Shown here: positions 39,966 to 51,711 of the stretch, piece by piece
Position numbering within the stretch: position 1 is the first letter of the stretch
Layout of the letters: each line of letters starts with the position of its first letter
Assembly: GCA_020201335.1 (NCBI GenBank)
Contig: JAIVGZ010000012.1
Span: forward strand, 1-53,220
DNA from: Natronospirales bacterium
GTDB lineage: Bacteria > Pseudomonadota > Gammaproteobacteria > Natronospirales > JAIVGZ01
DNA: 53,220 nt
Reading direction: 5' to 3'
Program-made: the position numbers and the translations under genes
Notes under the pieces: model-generated
Told to the model about the DNA's origin: nothing
Databases searched by the model: none
Seen by the model: only the letters and a program-made list of their open reading frames with translations

Positions 39966-41339
39966 ATGACGAACGGAACGGCAACGGTGCGGACGGAGGG
40001 CGACGGGATCGACACGGCGACGCGCGCACTGATTGTGGGTCTCGGCGCGACGGGCCTGTCCGCGGCGCGCTGGCTCGCGTCGCGTGGTGCCGCGGTTGCC
40101 GTGACCGACAGCCGTGAGCGGCCGCCTGGTTTGCAGGCGTTGCAGGAATCACTGCCTGATGCGGCGCTGTTCATTGGCGGCTTCTCACAACTGGCGCTTG
40201 ACCATGCCGACATGCTGGTGCTGTCGCCCGGGGTGCCGCTGTCGGACCCGTTCGTTCGCCAGGCGGAGGCGCGTGGGTTGCCGGTGATTGGCGACATTGA
40301 GTTGTTCGCGCGCGCAGCCGCCGCACCGGTCATAGCGGTCACCGGGTCCAACGGCAAGAGCACGGTTACGACGCTGCTCGGCATGATGGCTGAGCGCGCC
40401 GGCATCGATGTCCGCGTCGGCGGAAACCTTGGCACGCCGGCGCTGGACCTCCTCGGTGTCGATGAGCCGGAGCTGTATGTGCTCGAGCTGTCGAGCTTCC
40501 AGCTTGAAACAACGGCGTCGCTGGACGCGAGCGCTGCCGCGGTGCTCAACGTGTCTGCAGACCACCTCGACCGTTACGCCGGAATCGACGCCTACGCAGC
40601 GGCAAAAGCGCGCATCTGGAGTGGGACCGGCGCAGTGATCGCAAACCGCGATGACCCGCTGTGCGCCGCGCTGGTTCCGCCGCACCGCGAGGTCACATGG
40701 TTCGGTCTGACGCCGCCGCGCGCGGATGGCGAGTACGGATTGCGCACCGTCGATGGCGTGCCCTGGCTGTGCTGCGGCGAGGAACAACTCATGCGCCTGG
40801 ATGCGTTGAAGATGGCAGGTCTGCACAACGCTGCGAATGCGCTCGCGGCACTCGCGCTCGGCGCGGCGGCGGGCATGCCGCCAGCGCCGATGGTCCAGGT
40901 ACTCGAGCAGTTCGGCGGTCTGCCGCACCGGATGGAATGGGTCGCGGAACGTGATGGCACCGCCTGGTACAACGATTCGAAGGCGACGAATGTCGGCGCG
41001 ACGCTCGCCGCCGTCGCTGGCTTCGACCGTCCGCTCGTCCTGATTGTGGGAGGCGACGGCAAGGGGCAGGATTTCGCGCCGCTCGCCGAAGCGCTGCGCG
41101 GCAAGGCGCACGATGTTGTCGTAATCGGGCGCGACGCAGAACGGATTGGCGCGGCGCTCCAAGCGGTGTGCACGGTACATACGGCATCCGATATGGCCGC
41201 GGCGGTGCGCGCGGCATCCCGGGTCGCGCGCCCAGGCGACGGCGTGCTGCTCTCGCCAGCCTGCTCAAGCCTCGACATGTTCGAGAACTTCGAGGCGCGC
41301 GGGCGCGCGTTCGCTGAAGCGGTGCGGGGGCTTACATGA
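39966..41339 (+). CDS. murD: UDP-MurNAc-L-alanine:D-glutamate ligase MurD
   Basis: The 457-residue ligase has an N-terminal Rossmann segment ([21 protein letters not shown]), [11 protein letters not shown], the ATP loop [59 protein letters not shown] (read in parts), [12 protein letters not shown] and [19 protein letters not shown]. It adds D-Glu to UDP-MurNAc-Ala. One base separates it from the mraY stop. Confidence 0.97.
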   Translation: MTNGTATVRTEGDGIDTATRALIVGLGATGLSAARWLASRGAAVAVTDSRERPPGLQALQESLPDAALFIGGFSQLALDHADMLVLSPGVPLSDPFVRQAEARGLPVIGDIELFARAAAAPVIAVTGSNGKSTVTTLLGMMAERAGIDVRVGGNLGTPALDLLGVDEPELYVLELSSFQLETTASLDASAAAVLNVSADHLDRYAGIDAYAAAKARIWSGTGAVIANRDDPLCAALVPPHREVTWFGLTPPRADGEYGLRTVDGVPWLCCGEEQLMRLDALKMAGLHNAANALAALALGAAAGMPPAPMVQVLEQFGGLPHRMEWVAERDGTAWYNDSKATNVGATLAAVAGFDRPLVLIVGGDGKGQDFAPLAEALRGKAHDVVVIGRDAERIGAALQAVCTVHTASDMAAAVRAASRVARPGDGVLLSPACSSLDMFENFEARGRAFAEAVRGLT

Positions 41340-42493
41340 CTGCCGCAACCCTGCGCATCGGCGCGCCGGGTGCCGCGCGGCGGCGGCTGCCGGTACCGGC
41401 GCTGTCCGACCCGTGGCTGCTCGGCATCGCGCTGTCGGTCCTTGCGCTCGGGCTCGTTATGGTCGCATCGACTTCGATTTCCGTTGCGGCGCGCGACACC
41501 GGGATACCGCTCTACTACTTCCAGCGCCAGCTGGTGTTCGCAATCGCAGGCTTCGGCTGCGGCTGGCTGGCCACCTGGGTGCCGTTGAGCTTCTGGGAGC
41601 GCACCGGTCCGTTGCTGCTCGCAGGCGCGTTCGTGCTGCTCGTACTGGTGCTGGTCCCGGGCATCGGCCGCGAAGTGAACGGCGCACAGCGCTGGATTTC
41701 GCTTGGATTTTTCCGGGTGCAGGCGTCCGAACCGGCGCGCTTGCTGCTGCTGATGTACCTGGCCGGTTACCTGGTGCGCTACCAGGAATCGGTGCGCACA
41801 GAGTTTCGCGGGTTCGCGAAGCCGATGTTCGTGCTCGCCGTATCGGCGCTGTTGTTGCTGATGCAACCGGATTTCGGCGCGACCGTCGTGATGCTCACGG
41901 CTGCGCTCGCGATGATATTCATCGGTGGCGTGATGCTGCGGCACTTCGCGGCCGTCGGTGTGATCGTATCGCTTGGCATGGCGTTGCTCGTGTGGGTATC
42001 GCCGTACCGCCTGCGTCGGCTGCTCGGCTTCCGCGACCCATGGGCGGACCCGTTCGACAGCGGCTTCCAGCTGACCAACTCGCTGATCGCGATAGGCCGC
42101 GGGGAATGGTTTGGGGTCGGCCTCGGCAACAGCGTGCAGAAGCTGTTCTACCTGCCGCATGCCCACACGGATTTCCTTTACGCGGTGTATGCGGAGGAGT
42201 TCGGACTTATCGGCGTTGCGCTGTTGCTCGCGGCATTTTTCTGCCTGATCTGGCGCGCGCTGGCCGCAGGGCGCGCGAGCGCGCGCGTCGGCAAGCTTTA
42301 CGGTGCGTACCTCGCGTTCGGCATCGGCACTTGGCTCGGCGTACAGGCGCTGATCAATGTCGGCGTCAACATGGGCGCGCTGCCGACGAAGGGCCTCACG
42401 CTGCCATTGATGAGTTACGGCGGCGCAAGCCTGCTCGTAACCTGCTTCTCGATTGGGCTGCTGCTGCGCATCGCGCACGAGGCGAAGCAATGA
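41336..42493 (+). CDS. ftsW: Septal peptidoglycan polymerase FtsW
   Basis: The 385-residue SEDS-family protein has about ten membrane segments. LLLVMYLAGYLVRYQES-type loop, QPDFGATVVML, RLRRLLGFRDPWADPFDSGFQL, NSLIAIGRGEWFGVGLGNSVQK, LPHAHTDFLYAVYAEEFG and GALPTKGLTLPLMSYGG (read in parts) are standard FtsW motifs. It polymerises glycan strands with FtsI. ATGA overlaps with murD and murG. Confidence 0.97.
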   Translation: MTAATLRIGAPGAARRRLPVPALSDPWLLGIALSVLALGLVMVASTSISVAARDTGIPLYYFQRQLVFAIAGFGCGWLATWVPLSFWERTGPLLLAGAFVLLVLVLVPGIGREVNGAQRWISLGFFRVQASEPARLLLLMYLAGYLVRYQESVRTEFRGFAKPMFVLAVSALLLLMQPDFGATVVMLTAALAMIFIGGVMLRHFAAVGVIVSLGMALLVWVSPYRLRRLLGFRDPWADPFDSGFQLTNSLIAIGRGEWFGVGLGNSVQKLFYLPHAHTDFLYAVYAEEFGLIGVALLLAAFFCLIWRALAAGRASARVGKLYGAYLAFGIGTWLGVQALINVGVNMGALPTKGLTLPLMSYGGASLLVTCFSIGLLLRIAHEAKQ

Positions 42494-43387
42494 AGCCAGC
42501 GCCAATCATGTTGATGGCGGGCGGTACCGGCGGGCGGTGCACCTCGCCACGGCGTTGTGGCAGGCGCTCGCCGCGATGCGCCGACGGCGGCCGGCGGCGG
42601 TGCTCGGCATGGGTGGTTACGTGAGCGGTCCGGGCGGCATCGCCGCACGCCTGCTCGGTCGCCCGTTGCTGATACACGAACAGAACTCCGTTGCCGGGCT
42701 GACGAACCGGGTGCTGGCGCGCGCTGCGCTGCGCGTGCTGACCGGTTTCCCGGGCGTGCTCGAGCGTGGCGAATGGATCGGCAACCCGGTGCGTGCGGCG
42801 ATTGCCGAACTGCCGACGCCAAGTGCACGGATGTTGGGTCGCACCGGGCCGCTGCGCGTACTGGTGCTGGGCGGCAGCCAGGGCGCCAGCGCGCTGAATG
42901 CCGCGGTGCCACGCGCGGTTGCTGCACTGCAGGGCGGCGAGCGACCGGAAGTCCGCCACCAATGCGGGCCACGGCACCTTGTCGACGCGCGCGCGGCGTG
43001 GGCATCGGTCGGTATAGAGCTTGAACCGCTGCCGTTCATCGACGACATGGCGGAAGCGTACGCGTGGGCCGACCTCGTGGTCTGTCGCGCGGGCGCGCTG
43101 ACGGTCGCGGAACTCGCAGCCGCCGGCGTTGCGAGCGTGCTCGTACCGTTTCCAGCCGCGGTCGATGACCACCAGACCAGCAATGCACGCTTCCTGTCCG
43201 ATGCAGGCGCCGCGGAATTGCTGCCGCAGCACGAGCTGAACAGCGACCGCCTCGCGCAGAGACTCCGTGCTTACGCAAACGACCGCGGGCGATTGCTTGA
43301 GATGGCAGAGGCGGCGCGCGCGTTGGCGCGGCCGCACGCGACTGCCGACCTCGCCGGCGCGTGCGTGCATGCAGCGGAGGGGCGCGC

Positions 43388-43391
<4 letters not shown>
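42490..43391 (+). pseudogene. murG: murG (GlcNAc transferase) with internal deletion and frameshift near the 5' end
   Basis: The gene starts at the ATG overlapping ftsW (MKPAPIMLMAGGTGG) and is then in the wrong frame. From about 42535 another frame carries HLATALWQALAAM, then VLGMGGYVSGPGGIAA, IHEQNSVAGLTNRVLA, VLVLGGSQGASALNAAVP, FIDDMAEAYAWADLVVCRAGALTVAELAAAG (read in parts) and VDDHQTSNARFL, the normal MurG body. About 58-61 family residues after GGTGG, including the His of the GGTGGH loop, are missing. The locus spans 902 nt, where about 1070 is usual. MurG makes lipid II and is essential, so an error in the assembled sequence is the likeliest cause. Confidence 0.9.
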
Positions 43392-46568
<3,177 letters not shown>

Positions 46569-46572
46569 GCGG

Positions 46573-47805
46573 ATGTCCAGAAAAATGGAAAAGAACCTGA
46601 TCGTCGGGCTCGACATTGGCACTTCGAAGGTGGTCGCCATCGTCGGCGAGATTGGTGCGGACGGCACGATGGAGATCATCGGCATCGGTTCGCACCCGTC
46701 GCGGGGCCTGCGCAAAGGCGTGGTCGTCAACATCGAGTCGACGGTCGAATCGATCCAGCGCGCGGTCGAGGAGGCCGAGTTGATGGCCGGCTGCCAGGTG
46801 CACTCGGTGTACACCGGTATCGCGGGCAGCCATGTGCGCAGCCTGAACTCGCACGGCATCGTCGCGATCCGGGACAAAGAGGTCACCGCTGGCGATGTCG
46901 ACCGCGTAATCGACGCCGCGCGCGCGGTCGCAATTCCCGCCGACCAGAAGATCCTGCACATCCTCCCGCAGGAATTCATCATCGATAACCAGGACGGCAT
47001 CAAGGAGCCGATCGGGATGTCGGGCGTGCGGCTCGAGGCGAAGGTGCACATCGTCACCGGCGCGCTGTCTGCCGCGCAGAACATCATCAAGTGCGTGCGC
47101 CGCTGCGGCCTCGAAGTCGACGACGTGATCCTCGAGCAGATTGCATCAAGCCATGCGGTGCTGACCGACGACGAGAAGGGGCTTGGGGTATGTCTGGTCG
47201 ACATCGGCGGCGGCACCACCGACATGGCGGTGTTCACCGACGGCTCGATCCGCCACACCGCGGTGATTCCGATCGCCGGCGACCAGGTGACGAACGACAT
47301 CGCCGTCGCGCTGCGCACGCCGACGCAGTACGCGGAAGAAATAAAGAAGAAATACGCTTGCGCGCTGCCGCAGCTTGCGAGCGCCGACGAAACGATCGAA
47401 GTGCCGAGCGTCGGCGACCGGCCGCCACGGCGGCTCGCGCGCCAGACGCTCGCCGAAGTGGTAGAGCCGCGCTACGAAGAACTGTTCTCGCTGGTCCACG
47501 CCGAACTCCGGCGCAGCGGCTTCGAGGACCTGTGTGCGGCCGGCATTGTGCTGACCGGCGGCAGCTCGAAGATGGAAGGCGCAATAGAACTCGCCGAGGA
47601 AGTGTTCCACATGCCGGTCAGGCTCGGCGTACCGCAGTACGTGACCGGTTTATCCGATGTAGTACGCAACCCGATCCACGCGACTGGCGTGGGTCTGTTG
47701 CTGTTTGGTGCACAAAGTGCGCCCCGCCGTGCGAACGCGCCGCTCGGAGGCGGCGCGCGCGAACTGTGGGAACGCATGAAGAGTTGGTTCCACGGAAATT
47801 TCTGA
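46573..47805 (+). CDS. ftsA: Cell division actin homologue FtsA
   Basis: The 410-residue protein has the actin-fold phosphate loops GLDIGTSKVVAIVGE and VDIGGGTTDMAVFTDGS, the FtsA-specific 1C domain (GVVVNIESTVESIQRAVEEAE and following), NQDGIKEPIGMSGVRLEAKVHIVTG (read in parts), GIVLTGGSSKMEGAIELAEEVF, and a C-terminal amphipathic tail (LWERMKSWFHGNF) that tethers it and FtsZ to the membrane. The start is ATG at 46573; an in-frame ATG at 46585 is also possible. Confidence 0.97.
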   Translation: MSRKMEKNLIVGLDIGTSKVVAIVGEIGADGTMEIIGIGSHPSRGLRKGVVVNIESTVESIQRAVEEAELMAGCQVHSVYTGIAGSHVRSLNSHGIVAIRDKEVTAGDVDRVIDAARAVAIPADQKILHILPQEFIIDNQDGIKEPIGMSGVRLEAKVHIVTGALSAAQNIIKCVRRCGLEVDDVILEQIASSHAVLTDDEKGLGVCLVDIGGGTTDMAVFTDGSIRHTAVIPIAGDQVTNDIAVALRTPTQYAEEIKKKYACALPQLASADETIEVPSVGDRPPRRLARQTLAEVVEPRYEELFSLVHAELRRSGFEDLCAAGIVLTGGSSKMEGAIELAEEVFHMPVRLGVPQYVTGLSDVVRNPIHATGVGLLLFGAQSAPRRANAPLGGGARELWERMKSWFHGNF

Positions 47806-47836
47806 GGTACTTGGCATGAGTAACAAGGGGGCAAAA

Positions 47837-49000
47837 ATGACATTCGAACTGATGGACGCATACAGCCAGAACGCCGTGATCAAGGTCATAGGCGTAGGAG
47901 GCGGCGGAGGTAACGCCGTCGGGCACATGGTCAACGCCGGCATCGAGGGCGTCGACTTCATCTGCGCGAACACCGATGCGCAGGCGCTGAAGAACACGGC
48001 GACGAAGGTCGTGCTGCAACTCGGTCCCAGCATCACGAAGGGATTGGGTGCCGGCGCGAACCCCGAAGTCGGCCGGCAGGCGGCGATGGAGGACCGCGAC
48101 CGCATCGAGGAGGTGATCCAGGGCAGCGACATGCTGTTCATCACCTGCGGGATGGGTGGCGGCACCGGCACCGGCGCGGCGCCGATTGTTGCGCAGGTCG
48201 CGCGCGAGCTTGGGATACTGACCGTCGCGGTCGTGACCAAGCCATTCCCGTTCGAAGGCAAGAAGCGGATGGGGATTGCGCTACAGGGCATCGAGGAGTT
48301 GTCGAAGCATGTCGACTCCCTGATCACGATCCCGAACGAGAAACTGCTGACGGTGCTCGGCAAGGAAATCACGCTGCCCGACGCGTTCAAAGCCGCCAAT
48401 GATGTGCTGATGAACGCGGTGCAGGGTATCGCCGAGCTGATCACGCGGCCGGGTCTCATCAACGTCGACTTCGCCGACGTCCGCACCGTGATGTCCGAGA
48501 TGGGTATGGCGATGATGGGCTCGGGTATAGCATCCGGTCCGGATCGTGCTCGTGAGGCGGCGGAAGCGGCAATCCACAGCCCGCTGCTCGAGGACATCAA
48601 CCTGTCGGGCGCCCGGGGCATCCTGGTCAACGTCACCGCGGGCATCGACCTCGGCATCGGCGAGTTCGAAGAGGTCGGCAACGCAGTCGGCGAGTTTGCA
48701 GCCGAGGACGCGACGGTCGTCGTCGGTACGGTGATCGACCCGGCAATGTCCGGCGAACTCCGCGTGACGGTCGTGGCCACCGGGCTCGGCGGCCCGGTCG
48801 CCGTGCGGCGTAAGCACGAGGAAAACAAGCCGGAAATCAAGGTCGTAAAGCAGGCCGTCAACGGCGACGTCAATTACGACGATTTCGACCGCCCGACGGT
48901 GATCCGGAACAGCAAGGGCCGTACGCCCGAGGCCGGTCCCGACCGCAACGACCCGGCGTACCTGGACATCCCGGCATTCCTCCGTCGGCAGGCCGACTGA
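47837..49000 (+). CDS. ftsZ: Cell division GTPase FtsZ
   Basis: The 387-residue tubulin homologue has IKVIGVGGGGGNAVGHMV, the GTP signature GMGGGTGTGAAP, the T7 loop region LINVDFADVRTVM, and a short linker ending in DPAYLDIPAFLRRQAD, the conserved tail that binds FtsA and ZipA. It forms the Z ring. The ATG at 47837 matches the family start (MTFELMD) and follows AAGGGGGC; an in-frame ATG at 47816 after GAGGT would add seven residues. A perfect 11-base inverted repeat follows the stop. Confidence 0.97.
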   Translation: MTFELMDAYSQNAVIKVIGVGGGGGNAVGHMVNAGIEGVDFICANTDAQALKNTATKVVLQLGPSITKGLGAGANPEVGRQAAMEDRDRIEEVIQGSDMLFITCGMGGGTGTGAAPIVAQVARELGILTVAVVTKPFPFEGKKRMGIALQGIEELSKHVDSLITIPNEKLLTVLGKEITLPDAFKAANDVLMNAVQGIAELITRPGLINVDFADVRTVMSEMGMAMMGSGIASGPDRAREAAEAAIHSPLLEDINLSGARGILVNVTAGIDLGIGEFEEVGNAVGEFAAEDATVVVGTVIDPAMSGELRVTVVATGLGGPVAVRRKHEENKPEIKVVKQAVNGDVNYDDFDRPTVIRNSKGRTPEAGPDRNDPAYLDIPAFLRRQAD

Positions 49001-49022
49001 GGGCGGGAAAAGATGGAACCTG

Positions 49023-49053
49023 CGGCGGCGGGCAATGCCCCCGCCCGCCGCCG
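49023..49053 (+). terminator. Hairpin after ftsZ
   Basis: CGGCGGCGGGC and GCCCGCCGCCG form a perfect 11-base stem with a nine-base loop, 22 bases after the ftsZ stop. It lacks a strong T-run (TAGGTATTTA follows), so it may be a weak terminator or attenuator before lpxC. Confidence 0.6.
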
Positions 49054-49087
49054 TAGGTATTTACCGAACCGTTGCTGAATCATAGAC

Positions 49088-49115
49088 TTGCGTAATTCTG
49101 GGGTTGTGTTACTGT
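49088..49115 (+). promoter_or_regulatory. Candidate sigma-70 promoter of lpxC
   Basis: TTGCGT (49088-49093) and TACTGT (49110-49115) are 16 bases apart, about 70 bases upstream of the lpxC ATG and after the ftsZ hairpin. Separate transcription of lpxC between ftsZ and the downstream gene is usual in gammaproteobacteria. Confidence 0.5.
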
Positions 49116-49185
49116 GCGCGCCATAAGAACAGGCTCCGCAATGGAGAGCCGACGTTCCACCCCAACGCGTCGGGTACCGTCATAA

Positions 49186-50094
49186 ATGTTGAAGCAGCGC
49201 ACACTCAAGAACACGATCCGTGCGACCGGTGTCGGTCTGCACACCGGCGACAAGGTCTACCTCACGCTACGCCCCGCAGCCATCAACACCGGCATCGTGT
49301 TCCGTCGTGTCGACCTCGATCCACCGGTCGACATCCGTGCGAAACCCGAACATGTTGGTGAGACCCAGTTGTCGACCACGCTGACCGAGGGCGGTGCACG
49401 CGTATCGACCGTCGAGCACTTGTTGTCCGCACTCGCAGGGCTCGGCATCGACAACGCGTACGTAGACCTCAGCGCCGCCGAAGTGCCGATCATGGACGGC
49501 AGCGCAGCGCCTTTCGTGTTCCTGTTGCAGAGCGCAGGCATCGCCGAACAGAACGCGCACAAGCGATTCATCCGCATCAAGAAGAAGGTCGAAGTCCGCG
49601 ACGCTGAAAAATGGGCGCGATTCGAGCCGTATGAAGGCTTCAAGGTCGGCTTCGAGATCGACTTCGACCACCCGGTGTTCAAGAAGCACCGTCAGTTCGC
49701 GGAGATCGATTTCTCGAGCACCTCGTTCGTGAAGGAAGTCAGCCGCGCGCGCACCTTCGGCTTCATGCGCGACATCGAGTTCCTGCGCGAGCGCAACCTC
49801 GCACTCGGCGGCAGCCTCGACAACGCCGTCGTCGTCGATGACTTCCGCATCCTCAACGAGGACGGACTGCGTTACGAAGACGAGTTCGTGAAGCACAAGA
49901 TCCTCGACGCGATCGGCGACCTGTACCTGCTCGGCCACAGCCTCATCGGCGCGTTCAGCGGCTACAAGTCCGGGCACGCGCTGAACAACCAGCTGCTGCG
50001 CGCGCTGCTCGCCGACAAGAAGGCCTGGGAAGAAGTCACCTTCGACGACCCGGCCGCCGCACCGATTTCGTACCTGTCGGCCATCACGGCGTAG
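49186..50094 (+). CDS. lpxC: UDP-3-O-acyl-N-acetylglucosamine deacetylase LpxC
   Basis: The 302-residue zinc deacetylase has [38 protein letters not shown] with the first zinc His (residue 78), [42 protein letters not shown] with His237 and Asp241, and the general-base region [12 protein letters not shown] (His264). It performs the committed step of lipid A synthesis. Full length and well conserved. It ends in a strong terminator. Confidence 0.97.
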   Translation: MLKQRTLKNTIRATGVGLHTGDKVYLTLRPAAINTGIVFRRVDLDPPVDIRAKPEHVGETQLSTTLTEGGARVSTVEHLLSALAGLGIDNAYVDLSAAEVPIMDGSAAPFVFLLQSAGIAEQNAHKRFIRIKKKVEVRDAEKWARFEPYEGFKVGFEIDFDHPVFKKHRQFAEIDFSSTSFVKEVSRARTFGFMRDIEFLRERNLALGGSLDNAVVVDDFRILNEDGLRYEDEFVKHKILDAIGDLYLLGHSLIGAFSGYKSGHALNNQLLRALLADKKAWEEVTFDDPAAAPISYLSAITA

Positions 50095-50122
50095 GCTAGG
50101 CACCACCGACACGACAGCCCGA

Positions 50123-50150
50123 CGGGCCGCGCGAGCGGCCCGTTTCGTTT
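50123..50150 (+). terminator. Intrinsic terminator after lpxC
   Basis: CGGGCCGC-GCGA-GCGGCCCG is a perfect eight-base stem closed by a GCGA tetraloop, immediately followed by TTTCGTTT. It lies about 30 bases after the lpxC stop and marks the end of the dcw/lpxC transcription unit. Confidence 0.85.
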
Positions 50151-50173
50151 CCACGGACCCTGAGGTTCAGAGC

Positions 50174-50914
50174 ATGACGAAGCGCGCGACGCTGTACCGG
50201 ATGGTGATGCCGGACCATGTGTGCCCTTATGGCCTCAAGTCGTTGGACCTGCTCAAGCGCAGCGGCTACGAGGTCGATGACCGTTTGCTCACGACGCGCG
50301 AGCAGACCGAGGCATTCAAGGCCGAGCACGGGGTGAAGACCACGCCACAGGTGTTCATCGACGGCGCGCGCATCGGCGGTTACGAGGATCTGCGGCGTCA
50401 CCTCGGCAAGTCGGTGCCCGACGCGGATGCGCTGAGCTACCGGCCGGTCGTCGCGGTATTCGCGGTCACGGCGCTGATGGCAATCGCGACGAGCTGGGCG
50501 GCGACCGGCACGCTGTTCACCATCTCCACGGCGGAATGGTTCATCTCGTTCAGCATGTGCGTGCTCGCGCTGCTGAAGCTCCAGGATGTCGAGCGTTTCT
50601 CGAGCATGTTCCTGAACTACGACTTGCTCGCCCGGCGCTGGGTGCCGTACTCGTATGTGTATCCGTTCGCGGAGCTGTTCGCCGGCGTGCTGATGGTGTC
50701 GGGTGCATTGATGTGGCTGTCCATCCCGGTCGCGTTCTTCATTGGTAGCGTAGGCGCGGTGTCGGTGTTCAAGGCCGTGTTCATCGAGAAGCGGCAGCTC
50801 AAATGCGCATGCGTCGGTGGCGCGAGCAAGGTCCCGCTCGGCTTCGTGTCGCTGACCGAAAACCTGATGATGGTCGCGATGGCGGTGTGGATGCTGCTTA
50901 GGTACGTGGTCTAG
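50174..50914 (+). CDS. Glutaredoxin domain fused to MauE/DoxX-like membrane domain
   Basis: The 246-residue protein has an N-terminal glutaredoxin fold (residues 1-80): the motif CPYG with a single Cys at residue 17, and TTPQVFIDGARIGGYEDLRRHLG with the cis-Pro loop. A membrane domain follows with about four to five segments (from about residue 92), and the conserved LKCACVGGASKVPLGF near residue 210 supplies two more Cys. MauE-like domains often hand electrons to periplasmic thiol or metal partners. The CPYG site suggests monothiol chemistry. No mau genes are near. It stands alone after the lpxC terminator, with GAGGTTCAGAG ahead of its ATG. The substrate is unknown. Confidence 0.85.
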   Translation: MTKRATLYRMVMPDHVCPYGLKSLDLLKRSGYEVDDRLLTTREQTEAFKAEHGVKTTPQVFIDGARIGGYEDLRRHLGKSVPDADALSYRPVVAVFAVTALMAIATSWAATGTLFTISTAEWFISFSMCVLALLKLQDVERFSSMFLNYDLLARRWVPYSYVYPFAELFAGVLMVSGALMWLSIPVAFFIGSVGAVSVFKAVFIEKRQLKCACVGGASKVPLGFVSLTENLMMVAMAVWMLLRYVV

Positions 50915-50919
50915 CGGCG

Positions 50920-51378
50920 CTACCCGAACAACTGCGGCAGCTCGTTCACGGCGTCGAGGAACGGGTTCACGACCCGAACCCGCCCGTAATGGCGCCCATG
51001 GTCGAAGTCTTCCGACAGGATTTCGGGGATTCCGTTCGCTTGCGCGTACGCCCACAGGTGCGCGTCGTACCACGACAGCCCGTACACCACCGCGCCGTGC
51101 AGCGCACTGGCAAGCACCGCAGCGTCGGGCCAGACCACCGGGTATTGCGACTGCAGGCGTTCGACGCGTTCGACCGCTGCCTTGCGCGTCATCAACGACT
51201 GCCCACCCAGGTCCGCGAGCGGTCGCGTGACCGCAGCAAAGAATTCGATCAGCGCCTGGTGCGGAACGACCAGTTCACCAACTCCCTCGCGTAGCAGCGC
51301 AGCCGCCAACCGCTGCTTCGCCGGATCGCGCGGGTCGAACCGGTAAACCAAAAGGCTGGTGTCAACGAGGCTTTTCAC
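50920..51378 (-). CDS. vapC: PIN-domain ribonuclease toxin (VapC family)
   Basis: The 152-residue PIN protein has the acidic catalytic set: Asp6 in LVDTS, Glu45 in QALIEFFAA, Asp105 in LSWYDAHLWA and Asp124/Asp126 in SEDFDHG. The family cleaves tRNA or rRNA when freed from its antitoxin. The GTG at 51378 starts inside the end of the upstream AbrB-type gene (17-base overlap), the usual arrangement of a type II toxin-antitoxin operon. The frame is open further upstream but not coding there. The RNA target cannot be told. Confidence 0.9.
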   Translation of the reverse strand: MKSLVDTSLLVYRFDPRDPAKQRLAAALLREGVGELVVPHQALIEFFAAVTRPLADLGGQSLMTRKAAVERVERLQSQYPVVWPDAAVLASALHGAVVYGLSWYDAHLWAYAQANGIPEILSEDFDHGRHYGRVRVVNPFLDAVNELPQLFG

Positions 51379-51658
51379 GGTCGTACAGTTCGGCGCGGCT
51401 CCAGCCACGGCCGGAGTAGGGTGCAGTGGGTTCGGGCATCCGCTTTTCGCGTGCTTGCTGCCAGGCAGTGTCTTCATCGAACAGCCGTAACCGTTCTTCG
51501 CGGCTCAGCTTCGGCGCCGACGCGGGGCCACCCGCCGGCACGAGCCGGATGCAGTCGCCGGCCGCCTGGAACTCGACCTCGTCCCCCGGCTTGATGCCGA
51601 ATTGCTCAGCGAGCCGCTTTGGGAGAGTGAGCTGCAGCTTGCTGGTGACCTTGGACAT
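51362..51658 (-). CDS. vapB: AbrB/SpoVT-type antitoxin (VapB-like)
   Basis: The 98-residue protein has an N-terminal SpoVT-AbrB DNA-binding domain (MSKVTSKLQLTLPKRLAEQFGIKPGDEVEF read in parts) and a flexible C-terminal half rich in Pro, Arg and Trp (RGWSRAELYDRE) that should wrap the PIN toxin. It lies upstream of and overlaps vapC. An inverted repeat overlaps its promoter, consistent with autorepression by the VapBC complex. Confidence 0.9.
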   Translation of the reverse strand: MSKVTSKLQLTLPKRLAEQFGIKPGDEVEFQAAGDCIRLVPAGGPASAPKLSREERLRLFDEDTAWQQAREKRMPEPTAPYSGRGWSRAELYDREKPR

Positions 51659-51665
51659 GGTCCTT

Positions 51666-51693
51666 ACTTTAACAAGGAAATCGTCCTTGTCAA
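51666..51693 (-). promoter_or_regulatory. vapBC promoter with embedded palindromic operator
   Basis: On the minus strand TTGACA (51693-51688) and TAAAGT (51671-51666) are 16 bases apart. The palindrome ACAAGGA-N5-TCCTTGT (51672-51690) fills the space between them. A third half site (TCCTT at 51661-51665) lies beside the start. Only seven bases separate the -10 box from the vapB ATG, so the transcript should be leaderless or nearly so. This fits autoregulation by VapBC. Confidence 0.7.
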
Positions 51694-51711
51694 CGTACAG
51701 GTGCAGGAAGC

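Noticed and set aside
47816-47836. Longer ftsZ start at 47816
   Set aside because: It is possible (GAGGT upstream), but family members begin at the MTFELMD position and a strong ribosome binding site precedes 47837.
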